A stretch of DNA of 64,000 bases. Source: Streptomyces xiaopingdaonensis (GTDB lineage: Bacteria > Actinomycetota > Actinomycetes > Streptomycetales > Streptomycetaceae). The stretch covers positions 1-64,000 of the forward strand of contig NZ_AJTQ01000276.1 in NCBI RefSeq assembly GCF_000262345.1, in the 5' to 3' direction. Shown here in pieces: positions 52,225-61,116 of this stretch; position 1 is the stretch's first letter, and each line of letters begins with the position of its first letter. The notes below the pieces were generated by a model. It saw only the letters and a list, made by a program, of their open reading frames with translations. It made no database searches and was not told the DNA's origin. The position numbers and the translations under genes are program-made.

Positions 52225-55200
52225 GTGGAGCTATGGATACAGCTACTGGGCACGGTCGAACTGAGCGCGGACGGCCGTACCGCCGAACTCGGTTCCACCA
52301 AGGAGCGGTTGGTCCTCGCCTCCCTGGCATGGTCGGCCGGACGCGCGGTGAGCGACGACAGACTCGTCGATCGCCTGTGGGGAGAGGGCGAACTCCCCCA
52401 GGACCCGCGGAAGGACCTCCAGGTGTATGCCTCCCGCATTCGGTCCAGGATGAAGGAACTCGGGATAGCGGACGCGCACGAGTGGCTCGTCCGCAAAAAC
52501 GGCAACTACATCTTCCGCGTCGACCCCGAAGCCGTGGATGTGAAGCGCTACCTCGGTCTGCTCGACCGCGCACGCGGTCTCGTCGAGGCGGGCAGCACAG
52601 CCGAGGGCCTGTCCCTTTTCGACACCGCGACCTCCCTGTGGACGGGTGATCCCCTCTCCGGGCTGGCGGGCGCCTGGCCGGAAGAGATCCGCAAGGAGGT
52701 CGGCGAACACAGGCTCGCCGCCGTGCTGTTGCGCACGCGGACGGCCCTACGCCAGCGGCGCTACGCGGAAGCCGTCACCGCCCTCCGGCCCATGGTGGAA
52801 CAGCCGCCGGAAAACGAGGAGTTGACGTGCCAGTACGCGCTGGCGCTGCACGGTGCGGGCCGCACAGAGGAGGCCAGCCACCTGCTGCAACGCACCACCA
52901 AGCGACTGCACGCCGTCGCAGGCCGCTCCCCTGGCGCGGAGCTGCGTCGCGTGCACGAGGGAATCCTCAACGGCACACCCGCCGGCCTTCTTCTCAACTT
53001 TCCTGTTTCGGAGAGGAGTTCGCCGCGCGCTCCGGGCCCCGACAACCTGCCACCCGACGCCCTCTGGACGGGACGCGAGGAGGAGGTGCTGCGACTCACC
53101 TCGGCGCACGCGCACTCCGGCGGACCGAGCGGCGTGGCGACGATCACGGGCATGCCCGGGTCGGGGAAGACCGCACTCGCCGTGCACGTCGCACACCTGT
53201 TGCGGGAGAGTTTCCCGGAAGGAAGGCTCTTCGTCGACCTGCGCGGCAACTCTTCCGAACGCGCCCCGATGACGCCCGTCGAGAGCCTGACCGAGCTGCT
53301 CCACCTCCTGGGCGTCGGCCCCGCCGTGCTCCCCACGGAACTCGAGGCCCTCGTAGCGCTATGGCGGACGACTGTGCAGGACAGAAGGTTCGTGGCCGTG
53401 CTCGACGATGCCGCAGGCACCGAGCAGCTGCGTCCGCTCCTTCCCGGGTCGTCCTCCCCCGCCCTCGTGTTGATCACCAGCAGGTGCCGGCTCACGGGGC
53501 TTTCCGGGGTGCGCGCCCTCGCCCTCGACGAGCTCTCCGAGGACGACGCCGTCGCCCTGCTGACGAAGTTCCTCGGTGACCGCGTCCCCGAACGGCGCGA
53601 GGCGGTGGAGCTGGCGCGCACCTGCGGGAGGCTCCCACTGGCTCTCGACATCGCTGCCAACCGTCTCCTCGCCAGACCGTCGTGGACGCCCTCCGACCTC
53701 CTTCGCCTCCTGCACCGGAGCGACTCGCGCCTGCCCGAACTGCACGACGCCGAACGCGAGTTGTCCACCGTCTTCGCGGTCAGCTACCGGTCCCTCACCG
53801 CTACGCAGCAGCTGGCCTTCCGGCGCCTCGCCCTCCACCCGGGTTCGGAGTTCGACGACGAGGCCGCCGCCGCCCTCACGGGCCTTTCCATACGCGCCAC
53901 CGAGCGGGTGCTCGAAGAGTTGCTCACCTCGCACCTGCTCACGGAGCCCTCCCCACACCGTTATCGCTTTCACGACCTGCTGCGCGAGTACGCCAGGGCC
54001 CTCGGCGCCGAGAAGGACGAAGAGAACAGCGCGGCCCTGCACCGCCTCGTGGTGCACTACACGGCTCACGCCGACGCAGCGGACCGTCGGAGCTTCCCAC
54101 ACCGTGCACGATTCACGGCGGAGAAATCCGCCCCACCGACGGCGGAGGGAGCATGCGAGGACTGGCTCCGCCTCGAAAGGCCGAATCTGTCGGCGGTCCT
54201 CGAGCACCTGTGGAACACGGACCAGCACCACGAGTTCGCCGTTCTCACGCACACGCTGGCGGATTCCCTCCACAGCAGCGAGGACCTGATCTGGGCGGGC
54301 GCGACGCTGTCCCGGGCAGTGAGCCACTGGCGCAGAACCGGCGACGACGCACTCCGAGCTTTCGCCCTGCTGGACCTCGCCGCCTTCGAGAACGAGACAT
54401 CCCACTACGAGGAGGCCGCCAACGCGGCGCGAGAGGCACTCCGCCTCGCCCGTCAGCACCCGCAGACCACGCGCGGCGTGGAGGTCGAAGCACTGCACCA
54501 ACTCTCCATCACCTTCTGGCACACCGCCGAGTACCAGTCGGCTGCCGAGAATCAACAGGCTGTTCTGCGCGTCCGTATGCGCGAGGACGATCCACTCCAA
54601 CAGGCCCGCAGCCTCAACATGTTGGGCATGCTGAGCCTGGCCCTCGGCCGCCCAGGAGAGGCACGGACCTACTTCCTGGCAGCTCTCGCCCGTTTCAGGG
54701 GCGTACATGACAATCGCGGAGAATTCGCCGCACTCAACAACCTCTCGGAGGTGGAGCGGAAGTCGGGGAACTTCGCGCAGGCCGAAGAGCACTACCGCGA
54801 GGCGATGGAGCGACCCGCCGCCGTACAAAACCCCGGCAAGTCCGCGGTGTTGAAGACGAACCTCGGTAACCTGTGCCTGGAGTCCGGGCGGTTGGAGGAG
54901 GCCGACGAGCTCTACCGCGCCGCGTTGCCCGTCCTACGGCGCGTGGGCGACCGCCGGACGGAGATCATCGCGCAGCTCGGCATCGGCAGGTCCCTCCTGC
55001 TCACGGACCGCCCTCAAGAGGCGGTCGACCACTTCGAGGCGGTCCGGGCTCTCGCACACCGGCTCCACGTGCGGAACGAAGAGGCCGAGGCACTCCACCG
55101 CCTGGGCACCGCCGAGTCGGCCGCCGGCCTCGGAGCGCGCGCACGCAGCCACCTCGAGGAGGCGCGCGACCTCGCGTTCGAGATCGGGTCGAGCACCCAG

Positions 55201-55263
55201 GTCGCCGAGATCGAGGCGGACATGGCGCGAGTGGCCGATTCGCTGGGGTCCAGCGGGGTCTGA
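52225..55263 (+). CDS. AfsR-type SARP regulator (winged helix-BTAD-NB-ARC-TPR)
   Basis: 1012 residues. OmpR-like winged helix at about 5-95 (IQLLGTVELSADGR...LVDRLWGE...LQVYASRIRSRM), BTAD at 100-240 (FDTATSLWTGDPLSGL...), NB-ARC with Walker A GMPGSGKTA near 308-316 and an ITSRCRL sensor, and TPR repeats to the end. Transcriptional activator of secondary metabolism with ATPase control, as AfsR. GTG 52225 has GGGAGG upstream. Divergent from the STAND gene (241-bp gap). Its target is unknown; no biosynthetic genes adjoin it. Confidence 0.93.
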   Translation: MELWIQLLGTVELSADGRTAELGSTKERLVLASLAWSAGRAVSDDRLVDRLWGEGELPQDPRKDLQVYASRIRSRMKELGIADAHEWLVRKNGNYIFRVDPEAVDVKRYLGLLDRARGLVEAGSTAEGLSLFDTATSLWTGDPLSGLAGAWPEEIRKEVGEHRLAAVLLRTRTALRQRRYAEAVTALRPMVEQPPENEELTCQYALALHGAGRTEEASHLLQRTTKRLHAVAGRSPGAELRRVHEGILNGTPAGLLLNFPVSERSSPRAPGPDNLPPDALWTGREEEVLRLTSAHAHSGGPSGVATITGMPGSGKTALAVHVAHLLRESFPEGRLFVDLRGNSSERAPMTPVESLTELLHLLGVGPAVLPTELEALVALWRTTVQDRRFVAVLDDAAGTEQLRPLLPGSSSPALVLITSRCRLTGLSGVRALALDELSEDDAVALLTKFLGDRVPERREAVELARTCGRLPLALDIAANRLLARPSWTPSDLLRLLHRSDSRLPELHDAERELSTVFAVSYRSLTATQQLAFRRLALHPGSEFDDEAAAALTGLSIRATERVLEELLTSHLLTEPSPHRYRFHDLLREYARALGAEKDEENSAALHRLVVHYTAHADAADRRSFPHRARFTAEKSAPPTAEGACEDWLRLERPNLSAVLEHLWNTDQHHEFAVLTHTLADSLHSSEDLIWAGATLSRAVSHWRRTGDDALRAFALLDLAAFENETSHYEEAANAAREALRLARQHPQTTRGVEVEALHQLSITFWHTAEYQSAAENQQAVLRVRMREDDPLQQARSLNMLGMLSLALGRPGEARTYFLAALARFRGVHDNRGEFAALNNLSEVERKSGNFAQAEEHYREAMERPAAVQNPGKSAVLKTNLGNLCLESGRLEEADELYRAALPVLRRVGDRRTEIIAQLGIGRSLLLTDRPQEAVDHFEAVRALAHRLHVRNEEAEALHRLGTAESAAGLGARARSHLEEARDLAFEIGSSTQVAEIEADMARVADSLGSSGV

Positions 55264-56086
55264 CGCGGCGACTGCTCGGACCTTACGGTACCGAAGGCCG
55301 AGCTCTCGCTGTCAACTCTTGGGCGTGTGACCGAAGTTGTTGATCTAACTCCGTGCGCCGCACGGGCGGCTGTGATTTGCTGCTTCCGCGCGACGAGCAC
55401 GGTGGTTGCACCTGCACCGCCCTTCGTTGCCCCTGCATGACTTGAACCTGCAAGAGAAAGTGGGCAAAGGTGGTACATCTCCCGGACCCGGCATCCTCGG
55501 CGGACATCCTGATACCGTTGGTTTGCATCCCTTACTGAGGGTAAGGGTCTCGACGGTGCGATCCCGGGTGGCCGTTACCTCGGGGTCGCACCTTCACTAC
55601 GTGAAGCCACTTGTGGAGCATACCGGGAGAGCCGACCGCTCGGTCACGGCGTGACGGTCCCGGCCCACAGTCACGTTCCCGCCAGTCCTCAGTGGATCAG
55701 GCGCGTCCGTCATGCGTGCGTCAGGTTGACGCGTGCGTCGCCGCGTGCCGGGGTCGGTGTCGGCGTGGAGCGGACGCGTGCGGGAACGGCGGCGCACCGG
55801 TGGTCCGCGCCGGTCACTCGGCAGAGTACGGGCCCAACGCAACTACGGAGAAGTTCCGTTCACGCCTGTTGCTGTTGTGCCGACGAAACACCGGGTCAGT
55901 TCGAGGCGCGGGGCATGAGAGGCGCCGGGGGCGTCCATAGCCGACGGCGGTGGAAGGGCACTCCCTCTCACTCCGCGTGGCCCGAGTGCATCCGACCCGA
56001 ACGGCAGCGACTTGGCGAAAGGTGGGCGGGGTCTCGCTCACCCGCAAGCCGCCCGGCACAGGAAAGTCCTCAGCGAGCGACGCTCC
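55264..56086. other. Long non-coding region after SARP gene
   Basis: About 820 bp with no supported protein over 50 residues. It has a lower GC stretch (55320-55550), three hairpins (listed separately), and a 30-codon cysteine-rich open frame at 55353-55445 that is only a possibility. The rest is featureless. Confidence 0.5.
55529..55606. other. Three consecutive hairpins, possible structured RNA
   Basis: Hairpin 1: 7-bp stem CCCTTAC/GTAAGGG at 55529-55547, loop TGAGG. Hairpin 2: 12-bp stem GGTGCGATCCCG/CGGGGTCGCACC at 55555-55592, one G-U pair, 14-base loop. Hairpin 3: CTTCACTACGTGAAG at 55592-55606, 6-bp stem. They are packed in 78 bases and lie 265 bp after the SARP stop. May be a small RNA, a leader without a gene, or chance in GC-rich DNA. 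Confidence 0.35.
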
Positions 56087-56770
56087 TCAGCCGCCCAACT
56101 CCCCACTCCCCTCGCCCCGTTGCGGAAGCCCGTCCGGGTTCCGCTCGTCGAGCCCGTCGAGCACCACCCGCAGCGGGCGCCGCCAGGCGTCCGGCCCCAG
56201 CCGGGTGAGCGTGCCGAGGGAGAGCAGGAGGTGCGAGACGTCGTCGACGTCGGCGTCGGGACGGAGCCGCCCCGACGCCTTGGCCCGCTCGACGAGTTCG
56301 GCCACGACGGGGCGCAGCAGGTTCCGGCAGTGGGCGGCGGGCGGGCCGTCTTCGAGGCCCGGTGCCGTGCCCGCGTCGACGGGGCTCCCGGGCGACGGGG
56401 CCGCGTAACCGTCGAGGAGGCCGCGGTGACGGTGCTGGCGGGCCAGGGCGTCGTCGAGGAACCGGGCGAGGTCGGCCCACGGATCGTCGGTGAAGGCCGC
56501 ACGTGCCTCCGCCGCCCACTCGGCGAACGCCGATTCCAGGGCGGTGTCGAGGAGTTGCTCCTTGGTGGGGAAGTGGCGGTAGAGGGTGCCCATGCCGACG
56601 CCCGCGGCCCGGGCTATCTCCCGCACGTCGACGCCGGTGCCGTGGGCGGCGAGGAGTTCGGCGGCTGCGGTGAGGAGTCGCCGGCGGTTGCGCGCCGCGT
56701 CGCTGCGGTGCGGGGGCGCCGGGCGCCGGGAGCCGCCGTGCGCTTCGGTGTTCTTCGAGGGTGCGGGCAC
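56087..56770 (-). CDS. TetR-family regulator
   Basis: 227 residues. N-terminal HTH (RRRLLTAAAELLAAHGTGVDVREIARAAGVGMGTLYRHFPTKEQ, residues about 28-72) and a helical C-terminal domain. Divergent from the luciferase-like monooxygenase, with a perfect palindrome in the gap, so it probably represses both. Start GTG 56770. Confidence 0.93.
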   Translation of the reverse strand: MPAPSKNTEAHGGSRRPAPPHRSDAARNRRRLLTAAAELLAAHGTGVDVREIARAAGVGMGTLYRHFPTKEQLLDTALESAFAEWAAEARAAFTDDPWADLARFLDDALARQHRHRGLLDGYAAPSPGSPVDAGTAPGLEDGPPAAHCRNLLRPVVAELVERAKASGRLRPDADVDDVSHLLLSLGTLTRLGPDAWRRPLRVVLDGLDERNPDGLPQRGEGSGELGG

Positions 56771-56813
56771 CCGTCCACGCTACCGAACGGGCGTGCGTGC
56801 TAGCGTCGCCCAC

Positions 56814-56829
56814 CGGAGCAGGTGCTCCG
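56814..56829. promoter_or_regulatory. Palindrome, likely TetR operator
   Basis: CGGAGCAGGTGCTCCG, a perfect 16-base palindrome (7-bp arms, GG centre), 23 bp before the monooxygenase start in the 82-bp divergent gap. Confidence 0.55.
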
Positions 56830-56852
56830 CTTCGAACGGGAGGCAGAGGGCA

Positions 56853-57890
56853 GTGGAGCTTTCGATCGTCGACACCTCGCAGGTGACCGAGGGCGGGACG
56901 GCGGTGGATGCGCTCCGTGCCACCGGCGAACTCGCCGTCCTCGCCGACCGGTTGGGGTACGCGCGGTACTGGCTGGCCGAGCACCACGGGGCCGGGCGGC
57001 TCAACGCGAGCAGCAGCCCCGAGGTCATGATCGCGCGCGTCGCCTCGCTCACCACCGGCATCCGCGTCGGCTCCGGCACCGTCCTCCTCAACCATCACAG
57101 CGCCTTCCGCATCGCAGAGACGTTCCGCCTGCTGCACAGCATGTTCCCCGGCCGCATCGACCTCGGCATCGGACGCGCCAACGGCATGCCCGCGGTCGAT
57201 CTCGCCCTCCAGCGCGAACGCTCCGAACTGGCCAGGTACGAGGACTACGGCAGCCAGATCGTCGAGGTGCTCACCTGGTTCGACGGCTCCTGGCCCGACC
57301 GCCACCCCTTCGCCGACGTACCGGTGATGCCGGGGGTCCAGGGCAACCCGGAGCCGTGGGTGCTCGGCTCCACCCCGTCGAGCGCCGCCGCCGCGGGTGA
57401 GCTCGGACTTCCCTACTGCTTCGCCGCGTTCATCAACCCCCGCGCCGTCAGGACCGCGCTCGACGCCTACCGTCGCGCCTTCACGCCCTCGCCGTTCCGC
57501 ACGGGCCTGCAGGCGCCGCGCGCCATGGTGGGGATCAACGTCTCCTGTGCGGAGACCGAGGAGGCGGCGGCCCGCCTGCGGGCAAGCGTCGAACTCTTCT
57601 ACCAGCGCCTCTCCCGCGGCGAGTTCGGCGACGGCATGCCCCTTCCCGGAGCCGCCGTCTCCGAGCTCGGCGGCGTTCCCGAGCCGACCGAGTACGTCCC
57701 GGGCGAGTGGCCTCGGCAGTTCTCCGCGGCCCCCGCCCGGCTGCGGGAGATGCTGGAGGCGATGGCCGAGGAGGTCGGCGCGGACGGCTTCGTCCTCCAG
57801 GACCTCATCGCCTCCCCGTCCGACCGGCAGCGCTCGTACGAACTCATCGCCGACACCTTCGAGTTGGAGCCCAGAGCGGCCGACGCCTGA
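56853..57890 (+). CDS. Luciferase-like (LLM class) flavin monooxygenase
   Basis: 345 residues, TIM-barrel flavin-dependent oxidoreductase. YWLAEHHGAGRLNASSSPEVMIARVAS, VGSGTVLLNHHSAFRIAETF and FPGRIDLGIGRA are the family's FMN and barrel motifs. Needs a reduced flavin (FMNH2 or F420H2; not decided). GTG 56853 has GGGAGG upstream. Probably regulated by the divergent TetR protein. Substrate unknown; such pairs often serve detoxification. Confidence 0.9.
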   Translation: MELSIVDTSQVTEGGTAVDALRATGELAVLADRLGYARYWLAEHHGAGRLNASSSPEVMIARVASLTTGIRVGSGTVLLNHHSAFRIAETFRLLHSMFPGRIDLGIGRANGMPAVDLALQRERSELARYEDYGSQIVEVLTWFDGSWPDRHPFADVPVMPGVQGNPEPWVLGSTPSSAAAAGELGLPYCFAAFINPRAVRTALDAYRRAFTPSPFRTGLQAPRAMVGINVSCAETEEAAARLRASVELFYQRLSRGEFGDGMPLPGAAVSELGGVPEPTEYVPGEWPRQFSAAPARLREMLEAMAEEVGADGFVLQDLIASPSDRQRSYELIADTFELEPRAADA

Positions 57891-57902
57891 CGACCCCGCC
57901 CC

Positions 57903-58290
57903 ATGGTGAGCGCGGCGTGCAGCGTGTACGGCCCCGATGGCCGCGCAGCCGCCGCTCCACCAACCCGCGGCGGAGAGAGCCACGTTGGCGACGACCTCGG
58001 CCATGGCCCGGAGACGGTGCTCGTCGCCGCCTCGGCGCCGAGCTATCCGCACGACGTCCTCGACCCCGCGCCCGAGAGCGCCGACTCGCAGCGGAGAGCG
58101 GCACGTTGTGCCTCGTGGACGCGTGCATGGGCGGATGGCTGCTTCCGCACCTGGGCGAGTCCGGGGACCAATCCGCGGTGCACCTACCGGAGTTCGGGCT
58201 CACCGTGTCCGGCGCCACCTCCGTCTCCGTCGATCTCCACCCATACGCCTACGCCGACAACGGCCGCATGCGCCTCCCCGCCGCGGGTAA
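57903..58290 (+). pseudogene. Decayed PLP-dependent decarboxylase (sphingosine-lyase-like) fragment
   Basis: Two frames hold fragments of a fold-type-I PLP enzyme. Frame 1: ETVLVAASAPSYPHDVLDPAPE. Frame 2: GTLCLVDACMGGWLLPHL and TVSGATSVSVDLHPYAYADNG. In intact relatives the last reads SVDxHKYxY, so the PLP lysine is replaced by proline. Internal deletions and at least one frameshift make it inactive. Confidence 0.7.
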
Positions 58291-58414
58291 ACGGCGTACA
58301 CGACGGTCGGCGCACCGCGAACCGGAGCACCGGGGGTGGGCCCATGCCCGGCAGGCAGAAGCACGGCGGAGGACGGGGCAGGCGCGCCCTGCGGGGGCCC
58401 TGCGGCTGCTCGCA

Positions 58415-58879
58415 GTGGCGACGGCGTTCGCGGCGATGGTCGCCTTCGCGGCGGTGCTCTCCCGGCTCACGTTGCAGCCTTCCGACGCCGCCGAACCCCT
58501 CACGCACAACAACCTCCACCCCGGCGACTCGATCCGCGACTACCTCGGGCAGCCGCGAACCCGCGACGCCTTCCGGCAGTTGGGCGGCAACCTGCTCCTC
58601 GCCGTCCCGTTCGGGCTGCTCCTGCCGGTGTTGGCGCCGCGTGTCCGCGGTGCCGTGCGCGTCTCGCTGCTCACCGCCGCCATGATGCTGCTCGTCGAAC
58701 TCGTCCAGGGCACCCTCCTCACCGGTCGCGCCTTCGACGTCGACGACGCGATCCTCAACAGCGCCGGCGCGCTCCTCGGCTACCTGCTCGTCGGCCGGCG
58801 TCTCGGGCGCGCCGTGCACCCCCCGAAGGGCTCGAAGCCCGGCCATGAGAGGACGAGGAGCCGGTCGACGCCGGCCTGA
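58415..58879 (+). CDS. VanZ-family membrane protein
   Basis: 154 residues from GTG 58415, four hydrophobic helices. The segments GGNLLLAVPFGLLLPVL, LLVELVQGTLLTGRAFDVDDAILNSAGALLGYLL are classic VanZ (QxxxxxRxxDxxDxxxNxxGxxxG). Role of VanZ-like proteins is unclear beyond low-level teicoplanin resistance in one member. No ribosome site precedes this GTG. A better start, ATG 58344 with GGGGGTG upstream, is in another frame and would join if one G is missing from the GGGGG at 58392-58396, so a frameshift or sequencing error is possible. Confidence 0.75.
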   Translation: MATAFAAMVAFAAVLSRLTLQPSDAAEPLTHNNLHPGDSIRDYLGQPRTRDAFRQLGGNLLLAVPFGLLLPVLAPRVRGAVRVSLLTAAMMLLVELVQGTLLTGRAFDVDDAILNSAGALLGYLLVGRRLGRAVHPPKGSKPGHERTRSRSTPA

Positions 58880-59016
58880 GCCGCACGCGAACGTCTCCGA
58901 CGCCCGGTTGGCCCCGCCCGCTTTGCCGCGGGCAACGCCGAGGTGTTCCTTGGGTTGGGCAGCGCCGCGGCGGCCGTGCCTCTGCGCGCGCAACGCCTCC
59001 GAACCGAGGAGCCACG

Positions 59017-59355
59017 ATGTCCAAGCACAAGCCGAACCGCTCCCACGACAACCGTGCGCGCGCCGGCGCCGGCATGCCGTCGCACCCCGACGACGACGAG
59101 CTGGCGAGGCTCACGGAGTCAGAGCGGGTCGAGAGCGGCGTGGACGACTACGACCCGGAAGAGGTGCCGCCGGCGACGGGCGACGAGGAGCGCAGCCCGG
59201 GCGAGGAGGCGCACGCCGGTCTGCGCGATTCCCAGGAGTACCGGGACGAACGCACGGAGGTCGAGGTGGAGTTGAAAAAAGGGGAACTCGACCCCGATCA
59301 GCTCCGGAGCCGCCGCGACCGCCGTCCGTACCCGCCCACCCGCTACGACGACTGA
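59017..59355 (+). CDS. Conserved hydrophilic hypothetical protein
   Basis: 112 residues, very charged, low in hydrophobic residues and probably disordered. VDDYDPEEVPPATGDEE and the C-terminal RRDRRPYPPTRYDD are its recognisable parts. ATG 59017 has GAGGAGCC upstream. Stress-related small hydrophilic proteins of this type are common in Streptomyces; no function known. Confidence 0.75.
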   Translation: MSKHKPNRSHDNRARAGAGMPSHPDDDELARLTESERVESGVDDYDPEEVPPATGDEERSPGEEAHAGLRDSQEYRDERTEVEVELKKGELDPDQLRSRRDRRPYPPTRYDD

Positions 59356-59447
59356 CCCGCGCGCGCCCCCTGCGCCACCGTCGCACGCCCGCCGTGCGGT
59401 AGCGCGGCAGCGCCCTGCGGGCACGCACCGCGAAGGAGAACCGGACC

Positions 59448-60854
59448 ATGGCCATCGCGACGGTCAACCCCGCAACCGGCGAGACGCTCAGGACGTACGA
59501 CCCGCTCACGCCCGAGGAGACGGGGCGCAGGATCGCCGCCGCCGCGTCCGCCTTCGAGGAGTACCGCCTGAGGGGCTTCGCCGAGCGGTCCCAACTCATG
59601 CGCGCGGCAGCGGACTTGCTGGAGCAGGAGAACGAGTCGACCGCCCGGATGCTCACCACCGAGATGGGAAAGACGATCGGCGCCGCCCGCGCCGAGGCGT
59701 CGAAGTGCGTCAAGGCGATGCGCTGGTACGCACAGCACGCCGAGGCGCTCCTCGGCGACGAGCACCCCTCCCGGGCCGACGTGGAGGACAGCGGCGCCAT
59801 CGCGGCACGCGTCGTCTACCGTCCGCTCGGTCCCGTGCTGGCGGTGATGCCGTGGAACTTCCCGCTCTGGCAGGTGATCAGGTTCGCGGCCCCGGCGCTG
59901 ATGGCAGGGAACACCGCGCTCCTCAAGCACGCCTCGAACGTCCCGCAGACCGCCCTCTACCTGGAGGAACTCTTCCACCGGGCGGGCTTCCCCGAGGGCT
60001 GCTTCCAGACGCTGCTCGTCTCCTCGAGCAGTATCGAGGCGGTGCTGCGGGACCCGCGTGTCGTCGCGGCCACCCTCACGGGCAGCGAGGGGGCGGGGCG
60101 CTCGGTCGCCGCCGTCGCGGGCGACGAGGTCAAGAAGACGGTGCTCGAACTCGGCGGCAGCGACCCGTACATCGTGATGCCCTCGGGCGACCTCGACGCC
60201 GCCGTGCGGATCGCGGTGACCGCGCGTGTGCAGAACAACGGGCAGTCGTGCATCGCCGCGAAGCGGTTCCTCGTCCACGCCGACGTCCACGACGTGTTCC
60301 TCCAGCGGTTCACCGCGGAGATGAGCGAGTTGACCGTGGGCGACCCGATGGACGAGTCGACCGACGTGGGGCCGCTCTCCAGCGAACAGGCCCGCGACGA
60401 CCTGGCGGGGATCGTCGACGACGCGGTCGGCAAGGGGGCCCGGGTCGAGTGCGGTGGCCGGCGCCCGCAAGGGCTCGACCGTGGCTGGTTCTACGCCCCG
60501 ACCGTCCTCACCGGTGTCACGGAGGAGATGCGCATCCACCGCGAGGAGGCGTTCGGCCCCGTCGCCTCCGTCTATCGCGTCCCGGATCTCCGTGCCGCCA
60601 TCCGGCTCGCCAACGCGACCTCGTTCGGCCTGAGTTCGAACGTCTGGACGCAGGACGAGGACGAGCGCGCCGTGTTCATCCGCGACCTGGAGGCCGGAGG
60701 CATCTACTTCAACGGCATGACCGCCTCGCACCCCGCGCTCCCGTTCGGCGGCGTCAAGCGCTCCGGTTACGGGAGAGAACTCGCCGGCCACGGGATCAAG
60801 GAGTTCTGCAACGCCACCACGGTGTGGGTGGGCCCCGGTTCCGGTCAGCAGTGA
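59448..60854 (+). CDS. gabD: Succinate-semialdehyde dehydrogenase-type aldehyde dehydrogenase
   Basis: 468 residues. Catalytic Cys268 (NNGQSCIA) and general base Glu234 (LELGGSDP). The N-terminal VNPATGETLRTYDPLTPEE and MPWNFPLWQVIRFAAPAL motifs are typical of the GabD1/NADP-type SSADH group, which oxidises succinate semialdehyde to succinate. ATG 59448 has GAAGGAG upstream. Would complete a GABA shunt with gadB at 39619, but no GABA transaminase is in the window. Confidence 0.9.
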   Translation: MAIATVNPATGETLRTYDPLTPEETGRRIAAAASAFEEYRLRGFAERSQLMRAAADLLEQENESTARMLTTEMGKTIGAARAEASKCVKAMRWYAQHAEALLGDEHPSRADVEDSGAIAARVVYRPLGPVLAVMPWNFPLWQVIRFAAPALMAGNTALLKHASNVPQTALYLEELFHRAGFPEGCFQTLLVSSSSIEAVLRDPRVVAATLTGSEGAGRSVAAVAGDEVKKTVLELGGSDPYIVMPSGDLDAAVRIAVTARVQNNGQSCIAAKRFLVHADVHDVFLQRFTAEMSELTVGDPMDESTDVGPLSSEQARDDLAGIVDDAVGKGARVECGGRRPQGLDRGWFYAPTVLTGVTEEMRIHREEAFGPVASVYRVPDLRAAIRLANATSFGLSSNVWTQDEDERAVFIRDLEAGGIYFNGMTASHPALPFGGVKRSGYGRELAGHGIKEFCNATTVWVGPGSGQQ

Positions 60855-60865
60855 ACGCGGCCGGC

Positions 60866-60893
60866 GACGGGAGCGCGCCGGCGCGCTCCCGTC
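60866..60893 (+). terminator. Hairpin after gabD
   Basis: Perfect 12-bp stem GACGGGAGCGCG / CGCGCTCCCGTC with a CCGG loop, 12 bp after the stop. Confidence 0.8.
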
Positions 60894-61116
60894 CCTGCGC
60901 GCTCGTGACGCGCGCATCCCGTGCGGACGGTGGGGTGCGCGCCGGAGCGCGGACGGGCGGCGTCCGGTCACCGGAGGCGGACCGAGTCCGCGCCCTTCCG
61001 GCACACGTCGCCGACCGCGCGGTACGCGCCCCCGGGCGCCGGCTCGCGTTTCGGTGTCGGCGCCCTCTGCTCATGGGCGCACGCCCGCACTTCCGCCGTG
61101 CGCGCCCGGCGCCGGG

